36,957 nt of DNA from Gnetum montanum (Eukaryota > Streptophyta > Gnetopsida > Gnetales > Gnetaceae): contig MNCI01030902.1 in the NCBI GenBank assembly GCA_015680685.1, positions 237,304-274,260 on the forward strand, read 5' to 3'. Positions 20,661-31,482 of this stretch are shown here, piece by piece. Each line of letters begins with the position of its first letter. Position 1 is the stretch's first letter. A model generated the notes under the pieces. The model was not told where the DNA came from, ran no database searches, and saw nothing but the letters and a program-made list of their open reading frames with translations. A program made the translations under genes and the position numbers.

Positions 20661-23226
20661 TGCATTTTCGGTGATTTGTAAATGAATTAAGGGGTTCCCA
20701 GGGTTAGGTAGTTTCCTGGGAAGGTGGCCCACCTTTATCCAGTCAGTTATGGTATGTGTTAACATAACCATTTGTGTACTTAGTTGTTGGACTGAAGAGT
20801 TCTCCAAAGAGTTAGTGGTTGGAGGCCTATACATGTACCCAACCGCTTGTTGTTGCGAGAGTTTGTCTGGTCTTCTAGTTCTGAAGAAGGGTCTCTTCTT
20901 TGTACAGTTGTCAGAACTAGCACCCGGTTGGATATTTACATGCTGAATATTTATAGCTCTCGTAGCGTTATGTTGTTGCGGTTGGGTAGGTAATTCCCCT
21001 TGCATTGTTGGAATAGGTTGTATGGGAACTACAAGTGGAAGAGGTGCGGGTGGAGTTAGATGATGGGCTGAATGTGAGATATCTCCCAGAGGATAAGGAG
21101 TCCTCGTGAAGTACTCCTGAACTTGGTAGTGACATTGGGGAGTAGTGTGACCCATAGAGTCACCTGGAGAAACTGGCTACTGCACATAATAACTGTAAGG
21201 ATCAGGCTACCGGTAAGGGTATTGATGTGTTGGCGATGGCATCCCCCATGACTGTGGGTATTGCCACTGCTGGTGTTGTTCAATGGGCCGTGGAGGCGTT
21301 CCACTTGGATAATATGTCAAGGGTTTGTGGAACTGCCTTGGGTTACCTTGTGGATAAGGTAACCTTTGGGGTGTTTGCCGTTGATTAAGTCTTGGATTTA
21401 GTGCATACACCCTAGACTCCTGCAGATGTGAGATAATTGGGCAACATCCCTTAGGATGGTCATAGTAGTAGACCTCACATCCACCATCATTGTCTGAATC
21501 AGAACTTACAGCCTCATCAGAGATAGGAATTTTCCCCTTACCCTTGTTATGTGCAGGGCTTAAGTTTCTCCGCTTGGTTTTGCCTTTGTCACTACTTTGT
21601 TCTACCTTAGACTCTTCTATGATTTTTAAGACTGTTTCTATTCTTGAGTCTAAGGAATCCCACATTTGNCTCTTCGAGTGGTGACTCATCCTCCTCATCA
21701 CAGAATTTCACTCCCTTCTTGCGAAGGGAGGGATCACGGTTGTATTCTTCCACACTTTCCCTCTTACGTAGCTCACCCTCTTCTTGTGCTACTTGTTCCA
21801 ACAAACTTTCAACTTCATCTGCTCTCAGTTGGGAAAGTCTCCCTTGGGCGTAAGTCCCAAGAGTTCTTCTCGTTTCATTCCTTAGCCCATCCACGATGTG
21901 GCGAAGTTGATCCTGTTTTGCGTACCCATGGCCTGAGCAACGATGTAGTAGTGTATAGTAATGGGCCATGGCAGCTTCCAAGGGTTCATAAGCACTTTGT
22001 TTCTAGCCTTGGATCTGCTTACGCATATTGGAGACTCTGGAGTATGTTTGATATTTGTTGTTGAACAGTTCAAGCATCGTAGTCCACCTCTTAATGGTTT
22101 CCGGTTCTAAGGACTGGTACCAGCTCTCTGCTTCTTTGGTGAGTGTCCTTGGGAACAACTTAAGCTTCTACAACTCATTATCTATATTTTGCAAGGCACA
22201 GACATCGTGGAATGCCTGTAAATGATGTTGAAGATCAGCATTATATCCCCCTTCAAAACGTGGGATATTATTTATGTCTAAATGCTTGATCCTGTTATCT
22301 TTTAGATGCCTTGTGGGGATCCTAACTGCCTCTATAATATTGAGCATGCTTCAGGTTGCAAGTAGGGGTTCGTCATGATCATCCCTGTCATGACGTTTGT
22401 GATGTCTTCGTGGTGGTTCCCTACTCTCCCTACGTCCTTGCCCTTGTCCTAACTCCTCTCGACCTTCCTGTCGAGGTCTTTCATCTTCCTTACTTTCACC
22501 GTCTCCATTGTGCTCACGATGGTCGAGCCCAAATGTGGAAGGAGAGTGTGAATGATGAGATGAAGGAGAAGATGAAGGGGATCCTTCACCATGGTGATGT
22601 TTCTTACCTTCTCTTTGGCTGCTTCAGCCCCGATCGTTGTGAGGATCAAAGTGTCCATCCTTAGTGTGAGTGGTTGTTCCTGCCGTGAACAGTTGGTGCT
22701 CATGGGGATCAAAGCCCGCAGCATGTACAGTTGATCGAAGGCCCTGATGCCTAACCTCTTCACCATTGTGAGGAGGAGGAACATTATTTTCTAAGAAACC
22801 CATTGTGAGGGGTTCCTCATCTCCTATTTCACTAAGGACATGGGGGACCTTGCCCTTCAACAATGAATGTTGGCTCTCCTGCCTTTCATCCCGAATACGT
22901 TTGGCATCTGTGGGATGATAATCCCTTGTGTCAAAGTTATCCAAAACGTATTCTGCAAATAGTTCTTGCATGTCAATCTGTGCTAAAGCACGGAAAATCA
23001 TGTTAGGGACTGATCGATCCGTGGGTAACACAATGTTACCTTGCAAATCTCTCCATCGTAGTTGTTCTTCTTGATGAAGAATAAAAGTAAAATTAGGCAC
23101 ATACTCATCGGGATGAGTATATGTCACCTTAGATTGTTTAGGACTTGGCTGGTCTAGGTTATGTGTATGTCGCTGACTATCTTCCGTGTTATCCTTAGGT
23201 GAGTTAACCTTATGAGAAGAAGCCAT
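20661..23226 (-). pseudogene. gag of element C, nearly open but with shared stops and one ambiguous base
   Basis: The start ATG at 23226 (MASSHKVNSP) opens 200 codons to TGA at 22626-22624. More stops follow: TGA at 22353-22351 (LLAT*SML), TAG at 22005-22003 (QIQG*KQ) and two near 21200 and 21178. The core reads ESWYQSLE, LELFNNKYQ, YYTLLHRCSGHGYAKQ and HIVDGLRNE. The frame changes at the undetermined base N (21669); ignoring that one base, the frame runs on (EE then QMWDSLDSR). The C-terminal part is Pro/Gln-rich. CpG and CAG are much better kept than in A or B. Confidence 0.85.
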
Positions 23227-23348
23227 TTTATTGGTGTGCTATTCACCATTATATATGTTCTTATTTAACTAATTAACCCAAAGGTTCGTTAAGGCTCATA
23301 ACGATGTGAAAGATTTCCTAATGTTCTAATTGGCGTACAAACACTTAG

Positions 23349-23366
23349 TCCCTGGCAACGGCGCCA
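23349..23366 (-). other. Primer binding site of element C (tRNA-Asp type)
   Basis: Minus TGGCGCCGTTGCCAGGGA starts one base inside the 5' LTR. It is the best-preserved copy in the window and supports the Athila/Tat placement. Confidence 0.92.
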
Positions 23367-23367
23367 A

Positions 23368-24345
23368 TGATGAGTGGCGAGGTACCCCTACACTCAACCA
23401 TACGAAATGAGCGTAGCATGTGCGATCCATTTGAACTCCACAGACTAAATGCCTAAACACCGCAAGGAATACTTGGGGTTAATTAATCGTTGTCTTCCCA
23501 GACTTACTTGTTGTTGTCACGGTGTATGGTTAAGTAAGTTTGAGGTATATGATTTTTTTGGTATTTTCTAATTTATCTCCTATGCTAAATGGTGAAGGGT
23601 TGAGAGACTAAAACTAACTCTAACTATAGCACCAAGTCCTAGCGTCAGCATCTGTTCCCACTTGCCGTAGATACCCTAAACTGTGCAACTGTGGCTACCA
23701 AATGCTAATCGTTGCTGGGAGTACCACACGTAACGCACGTGCTTGAAGTGGTCATACTGAGGCACCTAACTAGCCTAAGTGTGACAAGCAGCTAATTCCT
23801 TGACTAGCCGTACACATCCGTAGATTCTCATAATCAAGTCATACTTGTCCCACGTTCTAGGAGATAAGGGTGAGAGAATCTAATCACGATGAGTAACCGA
23901 TTCCTTGGCTAGCCGTACACATTCGTCAATGCTCGTAACCAAGTCGTACTCATGCCGCGTTACTAGGAAAGCAATACATAACATTAAATAAACCTATCCA
24001 TGCACTACAAGATTTATCCACAAAGCTCTTCTTTATTGCCGTACACAACTTGCGTTCAGGTACAAAGTTGCTCGAATAAAGAACTGTTTACTTGGGGGAC
24101 TCCTACTGCGGGCACATGGAAAATATTCTGTCTCTAGGGTGATCGATCCGCCAGAGCTTTGCTACTTTAAGCCTAGGATGAGAAATGAGGAGAGTGCCGC
24201 CTCTTATTTATAGATTTGGTGGTGGACCGCGATATCGCGTACGCGATATCGCAGGGAACAACGCGATATCGCAGGGGATGCAATATCGCGGGGGCCGCGA
24301 TATCACGTACGCAATATCGCGGCTTGTGCATATTGTGTCTCATCA
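23368..24345 (-). repeat. 5' LTR of element C
   Basis: 978 bp, TGATGAGTGG to GTCTCATCA on plus. TATAAATA on minus is at 24212-24205. The outer palindromic array at 24228-24323 has several GCGATATCGC units separated by TACG or GGGAACAAC-type spacers. It aligns over the full length with 17680-18655. Confidence 0.95.
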
Positions 24346-24350
24346 CTTAG
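24346..24350 (+). repeat. Target site duplication of element C, right copy (CTTAG)
   Basis: Identical to 17675-17679. Removing C and one copy rejoins the integrase reading frame of B. Confidence 0.95.
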
Positions 24351-25420
24351 GATGCTCATGAGCATCCTTATGGGGGCCACTATGTAGGAAGATGCATGAC
24401 CATTAAAGTCCTAATGGAAAGGTATCATTGGCCAACAATCTTTAGGGATGCTTACTAATATGTCCACTCTTGTGAACATTGCCAACGAGATGGTGGAATG
24501 ATTTCTTAAATGAAGAAACCTCAATAGTGAATCCAACCACTCAAATCCTTTGACATCTAGGGTATTGATTTCATGAATCCCATCATCCCCATGTCAAATG
24601 AAGGTGTATGTCATAGTCATTGTTGACTATTGTACAAAATGAGTAGAAGTAGTAGCTGTCACTAACTATATATCTCCACTATTGCTTAGTTTGTACAATA
24701 AAATTTTATAAATAGGTTTGGTGTGCCACATGCATTAATTTCTAATATAGAACTCACTTTATAGGAAATACCTTTCAAAAGCTTATGCACCACTTAGGGA
24801 TTGAATATAAACTAACAACACCTTACCACTCCCAAGCCAATGGTCAAGTTAAGGTTACCAATAGGGAAATCATAAAGATTTTAATAAGAATGATTAGAAA
24901 ATATAGGAGAGACTAGAGCACAAAACTTAATGATGCCCTCTGTGGCTACCACTCAACATGGAAACTTCCTATAGGCTATTCTTCCTATGAGCTAGTGTAT
25001 ATAAAATTACCAACACTTCCTATTCAATTCAAGCTTTGTATGATTTTAACAACCTGTGACCTTGACATTGACTTAAGTCTAGCACAAAAAGAAAGATTAA
25101 TGAATCTCAACTTACTAGACAAAAATCAAATGGTAGCCCTATCATCTAACAATTTGCACATGACATTCAACAAAAAGTTCCATGACCTTAGAATTAGGAA
25201 AGTAAAAATTTGACCAAGAGATAAGGTTATCTACTAGAACCCCATACATGTATCTCAATGAACAAAGTTTCAAATGTTGGGGGAAGGACCCTACACCATT
25301 TACAAAATGTTTTCTTTTGGGGACATGATGATTTAAAAACCTAAAAGAATAGACATGAAATAGTTGGTTAACATACAACAAATCAAACCTTTCCATGAAC
25401 CTAAGTAAGCTAGTACAACC
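24351..25420 (+). pseudogene. Integrase of element B, remainder after the insertion
   Basis: It starts DAHEHPYGGHYVGRCMT and carries the second half of the zinc finger (YVHSCEHCQRDGGM). The core has GIDFMNPI at about 24560, then RFGVPHALISN near 24715. The acidic residues after that are partly lost through shifts. QANGQVKVTNREI near 24835 has Lys at the place of the catalytic Glu. The pol C-terminus reads FHDLRIRKVKI (to 25213), a DKV..NPIHV segment and VNIQQIKPFHEP near 25400. Confidence 0.85.
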
Positions 25421-27415
25421 AATGCCTCATCGAATGGACAACCATACTTAATCTTTTGAATCTCCTCCTTCCAACTCAATCACAGAGATATGGCCATCCA
25501 TGCTAATCATATAAGTGGCTCCTTATTTTTTTGTATTTTTATTTTACACTTTGTTACTTTTACAAATTTTTATTTTACACATTCTTTATTTTACATCTTT
25601 TTGTTTTCTCAATTATTAATTTTTCAGAATTTTTTGTTTTACAACATCATTAGTACGTTTTATTTTTCTTACATAGTTTACAATTTCTTGTATATTTCCC
25701 TTTATTTTGTGTGATTTTCTTATTGTGTTTTAGTAATAATGTGCCTTATTGCCAACTAGGTACAGTATGGTTTGATTGATGTGGGCATGTGCTATCTGGT
25801 TATTTGATTGTTGGTGTATGGATTCTAGCTTTGAATTTTATTACTAATGATTAGGACATGGTTTCTTTTTCATGCAATAGGTAGTGAGTTCACAACATCC
25901 ACCCATCCACAAACTCTATGGTTTTCCTTCTTTTGGAAATGTGTAGTTTCTTTTTCATTAATAAAACTTTAATTGACTTGTGACCTTGGTAGTTTCTATA
26001 ATTGGAAGGGATTCAAAGGTTTGAACAAGGTGTGACTTTAAGGGGATTTGATACTCTTTGTGCTTTTTTGCTTACTTAGGTGTATGTTTATTTTCATGGA
26101 TTTCTTACCATTTTGTGTCAACCAATAACAAGAAATTGAAAAGTATTTGCATGGTATGGTTCCAATTTCAAAATAAATGATGGGAATTCAAAGCATATCT
26201 CCTAGACAAAATAAATGAGCTACAAGCATTGGTTATGGGACTAGAAAGACATGTTACCCATGCCTAAAGGTCCCCTCTAATTAAAGCCCTTTCTCATTTC
26301 CTACTTCTCTATTATTCTTTAATAAGAAATGGTGGTTATTCAATGGAAGCACTCTTGTGCCTTAGGGGGATGAACCGGTCTTAGAATGGTGATGCAATGT
26401 CGCTAAACACAATTAGTTTTATTCTAGACTAAGGATGGATTTTATCAGGTTATTTAACCACAAAATTCACAAGAAACTTCATGGGACCTTAATCAAGAAA
26501 TCCATGCCACTCTCTCTCATCCATCTATACTTTCCATGTCTCACCTCACTACCAGTTTTAAGTTCTTATTCAATGTCTTGGTTTGATGTGTTAAAATTCT
26601 TAGGTAGTTTTTTTCAGGTTTTTGTATTTAAATTTCCATAACCATTAATCATTTATGGGTCCCATGGACTCCTCGATTTGAAGTTATCCAAGGGTAATAA
26701 AAAGCCAGTGCCTACTTTGTAGAGGATCCACTTGAATATCTTTTGGTTGGATTAGTTAACTTCTTTATTCTTAGACATTCTCACAATCAAACCCTTTTGC
26801 ATATCCTATTAATGACATCCAATTATGCACATCTTCAAAATGTCTTTCAATGTGATTCTCTTTTTGTTGTTATGAATTCTTTTACCCTCTTCAAGCATTT
26901 CATCGCATTTGAAATTTTTTGAATTTAATGGACTACTCATCCATTTCACCCTATTCTTCAATCTTCCCACTAACATTACTAAATGAATCAATCCACTATA
27001 ATCATAACCTAGCCAAGTGTAACCATCCACAAGACAAGTTACTTGAAAGCTATATGTTACACATTGCACAATAATTTGTAATTTTTTTGTGATTAAAGTG
27101 GAAAGTGTGGACTAGAAGTGGGATTGTCTTCACCAAGGAAGAAGTAGTTGCACCATGAGACAAGGATTATTCATGATCGTTGGATCTTCTTCCTTACTCT
27201 TCAGCTACCAAGAGGATTTGGATGTCATTTTTATCTAGGGTGTTCAATTGTATTATCATGAATACCCAATTTTGTAAAAGATTGTAAATCTATACACTCG
27301 GGTCTATCTATTCCATCTGAGTTAGTTTGTATGTCAGTCAATAATCCCATAACTACCTAATATTTTGTAAGAAACTTGTTCTTCCTCTTGTTCACTCAAG
27401 GATGAATTTTCATTT
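25421..27415 (+). other. 3' spacer of element B with worn splice-acceptor block
   Basis: A T-rich run lies at 25525-25720. The rest aligns with spacers of A and C (for example gtgactttaagggg at about 26030). CATAACCTAGCCAAGTG is at 27003-27019. It is followed by TTTTTTTGTGATTAAAGTGG near 27085, the counterpart of TTATTGTGATTATAGATGG in E with the AG and ATG altered. The extra ORF has shrunk to about 300 bp of unreadable sequence. Confidence 0.6.
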
Positions 27416-27428
27416 AGTCATGGAGGTA
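27416..27428 (+). other. Polypurine tract region of element B
   Basis: TCATGGAGGTA immediately precedes TGATGA of the 3' LTR, matching TCATGGGGGTA in C. Confidence 0.7.
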
Positions 27429-28308
27429 TGATGAATCATGTTTAGTTATGCTATGATATTAGATATGTAATATTGGAGCCTTTATATCAAATACCCAATA
27501 TTAGGCCCTTAGATGCAATGTTGAATATCTAATATCATGGGGTATATGTTGGCCTATATATATAGCACTTGGGCACATGATTTTCATATATTTTTTGTCA
27601 TATCATAGCAAAGCTCTTGTAGTTTGTTTTCTCCAGAGTTAGAATATTTTCCAAAGTGCCCAAAATAGGAGTCATTGAGTGTATGGGTCTTTGTTTGGGC
27701 ATTGTTGTACCTAAGCATGGTAGTGTGTGTGAAAATAAAGACAAACTTTCTGATCAAACCCTGTAGCATCTTGGCTAGCTTAAATACTTTATTTATGCAA
27801 TTTTCATGGAATTTTCTTTAATGATTTCAAGTAATTAAGCTAAAGTAAGCTAATTAGATTTAGTAGTAGTTGATTAATTAAGCACATAAGTATGACCATT
27901 TCGAGCATGCATATAACTCTTGGTACCCAAACAATGCATAATGTTTGGTAACCTAGTAATGTTATACATGTTTAGAATGTGCATGAAAAGTGGTATTGGA
28001 TACTTATGTTAGGATAGTTAGTTATTGATCAACAATTGGATTAAGTTAAATTGATTATAAATTATGTTTCAACCTATTCTTAGTTGTAGACAAATAAAAT
28101 ATAAAATAATAAAAATCATGTGCCTCAATTATACTTAACCATATAATTAAGCTCCACAAGTAGAGTTGAGAAGATAAAGATTATTAGGATTAGGTTTTAC
28201 ATTGGAACTAGTGTACTTGAGAATTTAAAGTTTATAGAATTCAACTAGATAATGTGTGAATGCTTATGATTCATATGGTTGGGAGTAGGGGTACCTTGTT
28301 GCTCATTA
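27429..28308 (+). repeat. 3' LTR of element B
   Basis: 880 bp from TGATGAATCATG to GCTCATTA. A TATATATA run stands at 27555-27562 in place of TATAAATA. The long stretch around aaataaaatataaaataat (about 28091) is nearly identical to 12247 on in the 5' LTR. Confidence 0.85.
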
Positions 28309-29433
28309 GACATGAAACTTCCATCATGGCGATTTCAATATGAAGGTACTCATCCCTTTGGTAAGGATACTAGAACTCACCAATAGTTATATTTAATCTT
28401 GGTAAGTAATCAAGGTAAGGAGAGAACTAGATCCAAAACTAAGGGGACCTCAAGATTAAGGCCTCCCAACTATAGTAAGAAGAATAATCAAGGGACCAAA
28501 GAAGAAGAACAAGCTAACATAATTCTCCTAGTTCTCCATCCTCACCATCCTCTTCATTGTAAATCTTTGACAAGGGTGAATGTAATTGAAATTGAAGAAA
28601 AAATGATCAATGAAAATTTGGAGATGATAGAAGATCCCATCAAAGAGATGGAAGAAGAAAACATAAAAAATAATAAGTGAAAGAGGCCCATCATCAGTAG
28701 AGAAGGCATAACAAGCCACATCATAAAATACATGCCTATAAGAGGAACCATAATAAATGTAATTACTATATTGAACTAGTTCTTACTACCAAAATCATGG
28801 TAAACATCTTAAAGGTAGTTAATATTTCCACTAGGCATCAAAGGAATAACTAGATCAAATGACTTGATATGAACAACATCTCTAAGTTTAAAGGAGGATG
28901 CCATGCTAATTTGTAACATTGTTTTCAAGCCTTTCATGACGCCTATACCTTGCAAAATATTAAAAATAACTAGCATAAGCTCAAATGATTTCCTATGAAA
29001 CTCATAAAAGAAGCTAAAACTTAGTACCAGTCATTTGAAGTAGAATCTATTTGCAAATGTAGCATAATATTGAAGTTTTTCAATGATAAGTATTAACCAT
29101 ACTCTAGGGCATTCAACTTGAGGAAACAAATTCAAGGATGAAAACATGGTAATTATGAGTCTCTTGATGCAACCTTGAAAAGGTACTATTCTTTGTTACA
29201 CTAATGTCAAGGCTATGATTTCTCTCAAAAGGAGTAGCTTTACCATGTGATAGATGGAATTAAGAATAAAACCAAAAAGAGTCTTAGGATAAATGCTTGA
29301 TGAAGATTATTAAAAATAAGAGCTTCTTGAATAAAAATGATCATTAATTAAGTGGTAAAAGAAGAAGGAGAGTTGAAAAAAAGAGAAGTTACAAAGGTAT
29401 ATAATAAATATCCCTTCATTAACAAAAAGGAGG
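28309..29433 (+). pseudogene. Element D: gag fragment of another plus-strand relative
   Basis: It follows the 3' LTR of B directly and aligns with the gag of B from about 13020 to 14110. Readable words are NMNNISKFKG, AFHDAYTLQN, NDKY and YYSLLH. At the codon where A, B and C have TGA, D has AAA (28791-28793). At the conserved Trp it has TGA (29139-29141). It is cut on the right by the LTR of element E. Either B inserted into D, or this is a leftover unit from LTR-LTR recombination. No duplication decides between them. Confidence 0.75.
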
Positions 29434-30361
29434 TGATGAGCGGTGAGGTATCCCTATGCCCAACCATATGAATCACAAAGCATTCATGTACAATCTAGTT
29501 GAATTTCATGGACTTCATCATTTCCAGTGCACTAGCCCTTTAGGAAGCGAATCTAGCCTTAAGGTCAATCGTTGTCTTCCTAATTACACTTGTGATGTTT
29601 GTTGGTATGGTTAAGTGTAATTGAGGCATTCAATTTTTATTATTTTGATGTTTTAGGGTTTAGGGTTCAGATATGGATAAAATTAATTTAGTGAACTAAT
29701 TTAAATTAACTAATTTACTAGCATTTAACTAATCCTAACATAAGTATCTATTTCCACTTTTCATACATGTCCTGAACCCATGTATCTGATACTCGGTGAC
29801 CAAGCACTATACTATGAAGCATACCAAGCAATAATGAGGCTGGGATTACCAAGCAAATACATATTACAATTGAATCAATCATACTTATATATTTAATCTA
29901 TCTAGCTTAATAACCTCATTAACTTAATTTCTAGAAAATATTTATGAAATAATTAAGAATAATTAAAAAATAATTGAAAATATTAAATGCATAAATAAAA
30001 TAGCTAATCTATCTAAAGTGCTGCAAGGTTTATCAAAATGCTCATCTTTATTTCTGTACACACTATCATGATCAAGTACAACAATGCTCAAATAAAGATC
30101 TATACACTCAATGACTCCTACTATGGGCACTCACGGGAAAAATTCTAACTTTTGAATGGAAATAATGTAAGAGCTTCACTACTATCAAAATCTAGATTGC
30201 CACAAATGTATCTAATAGGCATGTATTTATAGGCAATGGATAGACACTACATTGATGGGGCCTTGTCAATGCAGGGTGAGATCCATCAATGAGGCCTTAT
30301 TGACATGGTTGACTATGTTGATGAGGCCTCATCAATCCAACCAACCAACGATGATTCATCA
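29434..30361 (-). repeat. 3' LTR of element E
   Basis: 928 bp, TGATGAGCGGTG to GATTCATCA on plus. TATAAATA on minus is at 30231-30224. An 18-bp perfect palindrome TTGATGAGGCCTCATCAA lies at 30318-30335. It is homologous to 7456-8372 throughout. The outer left flank is ggagg (29429-29433). Confidence 0.88.
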
Positions 30362-30609
30362 TGCCCCCACAAATGAATGAAAACTCATCTTAAGTTCTTT
30401 TACAAAATTGGGAAGGTATGGGGTAATTGATTGACTTTTGTTCAACAAAACAAACTGATTGAATTTGAAAAAAGAATGGAATGACTGGGTGTATAGATCA
30501 ACACATTACAAAAATGGTGGTGTTCAGGACACAAAATTCAACACGATAACATAACTCTTCAAAAATTGAACAACACATTTCTTGATGGTGTGAATCTTGT
30601 TGGAGAAGA
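30362..30609 (-). other. 3' non-coding end and polypurine tract of element E
   Basis: The first bases (tgcccccac on plus; GTGGGGGCA on minus) are the polypurine tract beside the LTR. The following 200 bases align with 18661-18830 of C (gaatgaaaactc, ggaatgac). No coding potential was seen. Confidence 0.65.
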
Positions 30610-30707
30610 TCAAACAATCTCAGGTTGTGATGGTTCCTGAGGCTCTGAGGAACCTTCATTGGCTTCATGCATTGGAAATGGTTGACGTGGTTGTAGTTGT
30701 CCTGCTA

Positions 30708-30712
30708 CTACT
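30708..30712 (+). repeat. Target site duplication of element G, left copy (CTACT)
   Basis: CTACT just before TGTTGG matches 33835-33839 just after CCAACA. Removing G and one copy restores a continuous reading frame in the extra ORF of E. Confidence 0.85.
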
Positions 30713-30868
30713 TGTTGGCACATTTTGGCCATTTCATGCAACAGGCAGACTTATTTGCAAATGGTGAGGTATAGAATCCTAATGAACTGAAACTATTGAA
30801 GGAGGATTATGCTCTTTCTCATGAAGAATTCTACAATAGTTAACTAACCATGAACTTGGAATAGAAAT

Positions 30869-31482
30869 GAAATTCAAGAGGCTACAATATGCAAAGTCAT
30901 GAAATGTTTCTTCCAAGAATTGGAGTCAGAGGATGAAAAAAATGCTGAAACTAAAGAAAGACGAATTGTAGCATCTCAGGATGCCTACAATCGAATAGCA
31001 GAAGTGGTGCATAAATAAATAAGGAAAATGGAAGCTATTGCAGAGGAAAAAGCTCGCATTTTCAAAAAAGCACGTCTATCGTTAGAGACTTGTGCCAGAG
31101 AGCTTACTGAAAAAGCCAGGGAATTCGCAAAATTTGAATATGAAAAGAACGCAAAAAAGCACAAATAGAGGAACTTGAAGCCATTGTTTGATTGAAGCAA
31201 GTGGAGGTAGATATGTTCCAGATTAAAGCTAATGAAGCTAGAAGGGAGGTGGATAGGTTGCAGCGTATAGCATTGTCAAAATTAGAAAAAGCTAAAGAGG
31301 AGTATGCCAGCAGATATCTTAAATTACATCTAAATGAAGCTGAAGCTGAGCGACGTTTTCTATTTGAAAAAATTCAACTCCAAGAACATTCACATCTACA
31401 ACCTGATCCTTCACAGCTGTATATGTTGTGTAAAATACAAGATATTCTTAAAAATGTTTACAATATTCCAAAATCAGCATAG
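30869..31482 (+). pseudogene. OBERON-like protein fragment (C-terminal coiled coil), broken
   Basis: The reading begins EIQEATICKVMKCFFQELES, continues ERRIVASQDAYNRIAEVV and IRKMEAIAEEKARIFKKARL, then after a frame change IEELEAIV*LKQVEVDMFQ, KANEARREVDRLQRIALSK, LNEAEAERRFLFEKIQLQE, and ends SQLYMLCKIQDILKNVYNI..KSA with stop at 31480-31482. This matches my recollection of the C-terminal region of plant OBERON/TITANIA PHD-finger proteins, nuclear regulators of meristem and embryo patterning. Breaks: TAA at about 31014, one missing base near 31155-31165, TGA near 31190. The PHD finger is absent. No intron was obvious. It lies inside element G, so it is a captured fragment. Confidence 0.7.

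Larger units (their letters stand above)
17680..24345 (-). mobile_element. Element C: non-autonomous gag-protease LTR retrotransposon inserted in B
   Basis: 6666 bp with two LTRs, primer site, polypurine tract and perfect 5-bp target duplication. The interior on minus holds gag (23226 down) and protease (to 20223). It then jumps straight to the 3' spacer: RT, RNase H and integrase are absent. The join is near 20105, where a short post-protease linker meets sequence aligning with B near 25440 and A near 2110. It resembles the known class of gag-bearing non-autonomous elements (TR-GAG). Moving would need pol supplied in trans. LTRs differ at roughly 7% of sites by eye, mostly C/T and G/A. Confidence 0.95.
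11570..28308 (+). mobile_element. Element B: old Athila/Tat-like LTR retrotransposon, split by element C
   Basis: Plus-strand order: 5' LTR, primer site, gag, protease, RT, RNase H, integrase N-terminus, then the 6.67-kb element C, the rest of integrase, a spacer, polypurine tract and 3' LTR. Without C and one CTTAG copy it is about 10 kb. The LTRs look about 85% alike by eye, less alike than those of C, in line with B being the older host. No target duplication was found: taagg lies on the left and gacat on the right. The first bases of the 5' LTR differ from the 3' LTR, so the left end may be trimmed. Confidence 0.9.

Noticed and set aside
22356-22664. Open frame on plus inside element C (102 codons)
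   Set aside because: Antisense to the gag linker of C and with no recognisable content. It is a by-product of the low-complexity Arg/His/Asp-rich gag segment.
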